DNA of 9,784 nucleotides from Spirochaetota bacterium (GTDB taxonomy: Bacteria; Spirochaetota; UBA12135; COTS27). Position numbers and translations under genes: made by a program. The DNA lies in contig JAUXHF010000056.1 in assembly GCA_030621685.1 (NCBI GenBank), forward strand, positions 1-9,784, given 5' to 3'. The notes below the pieces were generated by a model, which was not told where the DNA came from, made no database searches, and saw only the letters and a program-made list of their open reading frames with translations. Shown in pieces: positions 6,824 through 9,784 of the stretch (position 1 is its first letter; every line of letters starts with the position of its first letter).

Positions 6824-7603
6824 GAAAACCTGAAGGAGAAGAGTGAAAATATTTTTAAAATGACTTTGCATAATTGATGCAAAATACCCAGCCATAATGG
6901 GGAAGGTAGCAAAAATCATAATGAAGCCAACAGAGAGCTGAATGGGAATTCCCAAAATAAGAATGTTGCCCTGTGGAATGAAACGACCTATCAGCCCTAA
7001 GGCTATAAGCAAGATAGTAGAGACAACCACTATCGGAAACGAAAGCTTTAAAGCCATAACAAAAAGAAAACCAAAATATAAAACAGCTTGCTTGAAAAGC
7101 ATGGAGCTGGCTGGCAAAAGCTCTAACAAAGGCATGCTATCGTAGCTATCTGCAATGACTTTGATGAGAATATGCATGCCGCCAATATTCATAAATATCA
7201 AGACAGCACTTAGGTAAAAAAAGTATCCCCACAGCGATATCGAGTTGTTGATGAAAGCATCAAAAATTTCAGCAATAGAAAGCCCTATTTGCGCCGAGAA
7301 AAATTGAGCGCTTAACTGAAAGGCCACGAAAAGTATAGAAACCATGAAGCCCACTATGCTCCCCAGCAAAAATTCTTTTAGCAGTAATATCAAAAAATGC
7401 ATGCTATTTCCGGGAACTATCTCCGTATACTCCACAAGCGATGGAACAACGCATAAGGCTATGGTAAAGGCAAATAATATTCTAAAACGCATAAGGATGA
7501 TGGCCGAAGAGAACACCGGCGCTACAACAAATAAGCCCATAAGCCTAGCCCAAGCTAAGATGAATATTTGTAGCGAGCCAAGGGCAAAGTTTAAACTTTC
7601 CAT
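6821..7603 (-). CDS. fliR: FliR, flagellar export pore subunit
   Basis: FliR is the single-copy subunit that completes the FliP5-FliQ4-FliR1 export pore in the inner membrane. The protein has 260 residues, normal for the family, and is almost entirely hydrophobic, with about six membrane segments. Recognisable family blocks are APVFSSAIILMRFRI (28-42), KEFLLGSIVGF (76-86) and GLIGRFIPQGNIL (203-215). The start ATG at 7601-7603 follows fliQ by 46 bases; only a weak purine stretch precedes it. Its stop lies one base before the preferred flhB start. The position between fliQ and flhB is the standard one and agrees with the known stepwise assembly of the gate. Confidence 0.96.
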   Translation of the reverse strand: MESLNFALGSLQIFILAWARLMGLFVVAPVFSSAIILMRFRILFAFTIALCVVPSLVEYTEIVPGNSMHFLILLLKEFLLGSIVGFMVSILFVAFQLSAQFFSAQIGLSIAEIFDAFINNSISLWGYFFYLSAVLIFMNIGGMHILIKVIADSYDSMPLLELLPASSMLFKQAVLYFGFLFVMALKLSFPIVVVSTILLIALGLIGRFIPQGNILILGIPIQLSVGFIMIFATFPIMAGYFASIMQSHFKNIFTLLLQVF

Positions 7604-7649
7604 TCTTTATAAAAGTAAATATTAAAATGTTTTACGAGGAAACGTAAGC

Positions 7650-7913
7650 CTATAAGTTTGAAATATTATTAAAAATACCTAAGGTGTAATCACTTAACTT
7701 AGCCACAATGAAATAAGCAAAGTATACCAAAGCTCCCAAGATAACAAATATTTTGGGAACAAAAGTAAGCGTTTGCTCCTGAATAGAGGTAATGGTTTGC
7801 ATGATGGCTATCAGCAAACCCACAACAACACTTAATATCAAAATAGGTCCGGCTACATAGAAAATTACGATGACTGCCCCGCGTACTAAATCTATTATTT
7901 CTCCATCATTCAT
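7650..7913 (-). CDS. fliQ: FliQ, flagellar export pore subunit
   Basis: FliQ is the small two-helix subunit present in four copies around the FliP-FliR pore. The 87-residue protein has the normal length. It starts MNDGEIIDLVRGAV, has one membrane helix at about 14-38, the conserved loop TSIQEQTLTFVPK at 42-54, and a second helix at about 55-72. The TSIQE-TL-F-PK loop is a strong family marker. The start is supported by AGAGG at the correct spacing, which overlaps the end of fliP 12 bases away. Confidence 0.97.
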   Translation of the reverse strand: MNDGEIIDLVRGAVIVIFYVAGPILILSVVVGLLIAIMQTITSIQEQTLTFVPKIFVILGALVYFAYFIVAKLSDYTLGIFNNISNL

Positions 7914-7921
7914 ATGTTTTT

Positions 7922-7925
7922 CCTC
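7922..7925 (-). promoter_or_regulatory. Shine-Dalgarno GAGG for fliQ
   Basis: The minus strand reads TAAGAGGA, so the fliP stop codon merges directly into a GAGG ribosome-binding site eight bases before the fliQ ATG. The overlap suggests that termination on fliP and initiation on fliQ are linked. Confidence 0.75.
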
Positions 7926-8831
7926 TTAGATTTGAAATGAGCGCACGGTTTGCAGCGTAATAAGATGCCAGCCATCTATAAGCACAAATAAAATAATCTT
8001 GAAAGGAAGCGATATGGCTATGGGCGGAATAAGAATCATCCCCATAGACATAAGAATGCTAGCCACAATCATATCGATTACGATGAATGGAATAAAAAGA
8101 TAAATGCCAATTTGGAAGGCGCGGGTAATTTCGCCGATGATAAACGCCGGCATAAGCTCTACCATGCTCACATCATCGGGGCTTGCTGGCCTTTCTTTTT
8201 TAGCCAAAAAGATAAATAAGTCTAAATCTTTTTCTCGAGATTGGCTTAACATAAAGCTTTTAAGCGGCGCCATGCTACCCTCGAAAAAATCGCTTGTAGA
8301 TATTTCCTGATTGGAATAGGGCAGATAGGCATCGTTGTAAATTTGCTTTAAAGTAGGCGACATTATAAAGAAACTTATAAACAAAGCAAGGCCCAAAATA
8401 ACTTGATTAGGTGGCTCTTGCTGCAAAGAAAGGGCTCGCTGGACAAACTTCAAAATGATAACCACACGAATAAAGGAGGTCGTCATGATGATGATAGAGG
8501 GCGCTATCGTCAGAATAGTAAGCAGCAGAAGAATTTGCAGGGAAAGAGAAACTTCCTCGGAGTTAGCTGCCGAACGAATGCCTAAATCAAAATAAGGAAT
8601 AGAAATGGGCGCATTTTGCGCGAAAAGCAAAAACCCATCACCAAAGCATGGCAGCAAGCTCGCAAAAATTAGCCCGAATATACTCTTAAAAAATATACGT
8701 TTCTGCGATACTCCCCCAAAGCCAAGATACCCTATTAAATTAACAGGATAGTGGCAGAGAATTCTTGCCAAAATACAAAAAACTTTCTCACCGGCCCTGC
8801 AGCACAGCATCTTAAAACTTAGTTTATCCAT
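7926..8831 (-). CDS. fliP: FliP, flagellar export pore subunit with extended N-terminus
   Basis: FliP makes up five of the ten pore-forming FliP/FliQ/FliR chains. Family blocks are clear: LLLLTILTIAPSIIIMTTSF (101-120), QEPPNQVILGLALF (138-151), MPAFIIGEITRAFQIGIYLF (227-246) and SMGMILIPP (262-270). A signal-peptide-like segment, basic KRIFFK then a hydrophobic run to about residue 71, precedes the mature part, as in other FliP proteins with a cleaved signal sequence. The protein has 301 residues against the usual 240-280. The excess is about 43 residues before that signal segment (MDKLSFKMLCCRAGEK onward), partly hydrophobic and Cys-containing. The ATG start is nevertheless backed by the best ribosome-binding site in the window, GGAGG at a seven-base spacing. 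It follows fliO by 25 bases. Confidence 0.96.
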   Translation of the reverse strand: MDKLSFKMLCCRAGEKVFCILARILCHYPVNLIGYLGFGGVSQKRIFFKSIFGLIFASLLPCFGDGFLLFAQNAPISIPYFDLGIRSAANSEEVSLSLQILLLLTILTIAPSIIIMTTSFIRVVIILKFVQRALSLQQEPPNQVILGLALFISFFIMSPTLKQIYNDAYLPYSNQEISTSDFFEGSMAPLKSFMLSQSREKDLDLFIFLAKKERPASPDDVSMVELMPAFIIGEITRAFQIGIYLFIPFIVIDMIVASILMSMGMILIPPIAISLPFKIILFVLIDGWHLITLQTVRSFQI

Positions 8832-8838
8832 ACAAAGC

Positions 8839-8843
8839 CCTCC
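8839..8843 (-). promoter_or_regulatory. Strong Shine-Dalgarno GGAGG for fliP
   Basis: A consensus GGAGG within GGGAGGG lies seven bases before the fliP ATG, in the 25-base fliO-fliP gap. Most other genes here have weak or no such site, so this one decides the fliP start and predicts efficient initiation. Confidence 0.85.
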
Positions 8844-8856
8844 CGGCTTAATGGTT

Positions 8857-9660
8857 TTAGCGATGTTTACGCTTTATCTTCTCACGCAGATTCCTTGTTA
8901 TATCTAAGGCACTTGGTATAGCTGTTGGTATTGAAATTTTACTAAACCCCTTGCTTTTAAATATATCGATAAAAAAATCATGTTTTGTAGCAAAAGATGG
9001 AGAACTTTCTTCAAAAATCCTTAACTCATCAATAGTCTCTTTTTTTGAAAGAGCAGAAAGAAGCGATATTGAATCTTGGCAAACAGCTAGCAAATAGTAA
9101 TCGTTTACGATGCGAACAATTTTTAGCTGTTTGTTCACCGCCAAAGAATATTGGGCTACCGGATGAAAAAGTGGGCTTTCTTTAGCATTTCGCTTATACT
9201 TTCGCAAAACAAAGCGATATATAAGAAAAGCCATTAAGGCAAAAATACCTAAAATTACAATAAGCCGAAGCCAAAGATATGAAAATGAGTTTTCAGCAAA
9301 AGCTCCTGTTTCTGCAACCTCTGGGCCAGTAGCCGTAGCCCCTAGGTTTTGTAGCTCTTTGTTATTTGAGAAAGCACTGTTCCCTGTAGCAGAACTTTTA
9401 GTATTTTTAGTATTTGTTAATGCATTCCCAATATTTTCTTTTTGAATAGCCGAGAAGTACGTGCTTGTCTTTGAGTTTTCAGTATTATATTCACTAGGGC
9501 TTTCAGAAAAATAATCAGACGAGACAGGAAAAAGATGAAGTGGAATACTCAGGGAAAAAGCTAATAATAACAAGAATATAGCCTGATGAGCTGCATGTTT
9601 GCAAGATGGCTTTAATGACAAAAAAGCAGAAAAGTGAATTTTTAGGTCAAAATTTAACAT
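8857..9660 (-). CDS. fliO: FliO-like flagellar assembly protein (FliO/FliZ)
   Basis: FliO helps assemble and stabilise the FliP ring and is poorly conserved. The 267-residue protein has a hydrophobic segment at about 27-46 (AIFLLLLAFSLSIPLHLF) that could be a signal peptide with a long start region or a membrane anchor. A Ser/Thr/Asn-rich linker follows (about 47-127), then a clear membrane helix at about 128-150 followed by basic RKYKRNAK. The cytoplasmic domain (162-215) has the FliO pattern LKIVRIVNDYYLLAVCQDSI then SLLSALSKKETIDEL. The tail is basic (EKIKRKHR). The call rests on this pattern plus its place directly before fliP. FliO is about 120-200 residues in many bacteria; long linker-containing forms fit spirochaetes. 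The ATG at 9658-9660 is the first after an in-frame TGA; no Shine-Dalgarno is evident. Confidence 0.88.
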   Translation of the reverse strand: MLNFDLKIHFSAFLSLKPSCKHAAHQAIFLLLLAFSLSIPLHLFPVSSDYFSESPSEYNTENSKTSTYFSAIQKENIGNALTNTKNTKSSATGNSAFSNNKELQNLGATATGPEVAETGAFAENSFSYLWLRLIVILGIFALMAFLIYRFVLRKYKRNAKESPLFHPVAQYSLAVNKQLKIVRIVNDYYLLAVCQDSISLLSALSKKETIDELRIFEESSPSFATKHDFFIDIFKSKGFSKISIPTAIPSALDITRNLREKIKRKHR

Positions 9661-9665
9661 ACATC

Positions 9666-9671
9666 ATTATA
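9666..9671 (-). promoter_or_regulatory. Possible -10 element TATAAT before fliO
   Basis: A perfect TATAAT lies just upstream of fliO. The hexamer 17 bases further up is TATTTT, a poor -35 match. Transcription from it would begin at or next to the fliO start codon and give a nearly leaderless message. In such AT-rich DNA this may be chance; no sigma-28 type sequence was found. Confidence 0.2.
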
Positions 9672-9727
9672 AACATAAGAATGACTGAAAAATAAAAATT
9701 TTACTTAAAATTAACATTTTTTTTCTA

Positions 9728-9750
9728 TTTCCCTGTTTTAAACAGGGAAA
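9728..9750. other. Perfect 11-bp inverted repeat upstream of fliO
   Basis: The arms TTTCCCTGTTT and AAACAGGGAAA are separated by a single T. Neither side carries the T-tract expected after an intrinsic terminator: in the direction of the flagellar genes the stem is followed by an A-rich run. It could be a protein-binding palindrome, or a hairpin at the 3' end of the preceding gene or in the fliO leader. The 9661-9784 gap holds no recognisable gene end from a FliY or FliN protein. Confidence 0.6.
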
Positions 9751-9784
9751 ACCAGAATTTCCATGTTTTTTCATAAATTTTCTG

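Noticed and set aside
6820..6912. Longer FlhB beginning at the ATG at 6910-6912
   Set aside because: It would overlap fliR by about 90 bases and add unconserved residues, while the ATG at 6817-6819 is coupled to the fliR stop.
7632..7647. Small hairpin just after the fliQ stop
   Set aside because: The stem is only five base pairs with a six-base loop and no T-tract, so it is not distinguishable from chance.
9728..9750. Intrinsic terminator before fliO
   Set aside because: The inverted repeat is perfect, but neither strand has a T-tract directly after the stem.
9681..9784. Small minus-strand frame beginning MKKHGNSGFPCLKQGN upstream of fliO
   Set aside because: It is about 35 codons, runs through the palindrome and AT-rich promoter-like DNA, and resembles no known protein end or peptide.

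Overview
The window carries one block of bacterial flagellar export genes, all on the minus strand, so the transcript reads from the right edge to the left edge. The order along the transcript is fliO, fliP, fliQ, fliR, flhB, flhA, flhF, flhG (a MinD-like ATPase, also called fleN or ylxH), then an uncharacterised membrane protein that runs off the left edge. This order is common in spirochaetes and also occurs in Firmicutes. The FlhA, FlhB and FliO sequences and the membrane-protein gene after flhG make me favour a Treponema-like spirochaete. That is inference from gene order and remembered family sequences, not from a search. The DNA is moderately AT-rich, and the short intergenic gaps are strongly AT-rich.

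Region by region: 9661-9784 is an AT-rich gap upstream of fliO with a perfect 11-bp inverted repeat and a weak promoter-like sequence. Positions 5617-9660 hold fliO, fliP, fliQ, fliR and flhB, the membrane parts of the flagellar type III export gate. Positions 3318-5591 hold flhA, the large gate and chaperone-docking component. Positions 1828-3318 hold flhF (SRP-type GTPase) and 652-1785 hold flhG (MinD-type ATPase), the pair that in other bacteria sets flagellar position and number. Positions 1-544 hold the start of an unrecognised protein with two predicted membrane helices and a charged cytoplasmic tail. Gaps between genes are 1 to about 110 bases and two junctions show tight translational coupling (fliR/flhB and flhA/flhF), so the block is probably one operon or part of a larger one. 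No rRNA, tRNA, CRISPR, insertion sequence or phage gene was seen, and no convincing intrinsic terminator.

Together FliP, FliQ and FliR form the export pore with FlhB wrapped around it. FliO assists FliP assembly, FlhA forms the ring that receives substrate-chaperone complexes, and FlhF with FlhG controls where and how many of these machines are built. Most of the window is ordinary, well-conserved flagellar biology. The less ordinary parts are the uncharacterised gene at the left edge, lineage-specific extensions (FlhA N-terminus with a hexanucleotide repeat, FliP N-terminus, FlhB N-terminus, FlhF linker and basic tail, FlhG C-terminus with a possible membrane-binding helix), and short repeats at gene ends. 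I found no clear new biological system.
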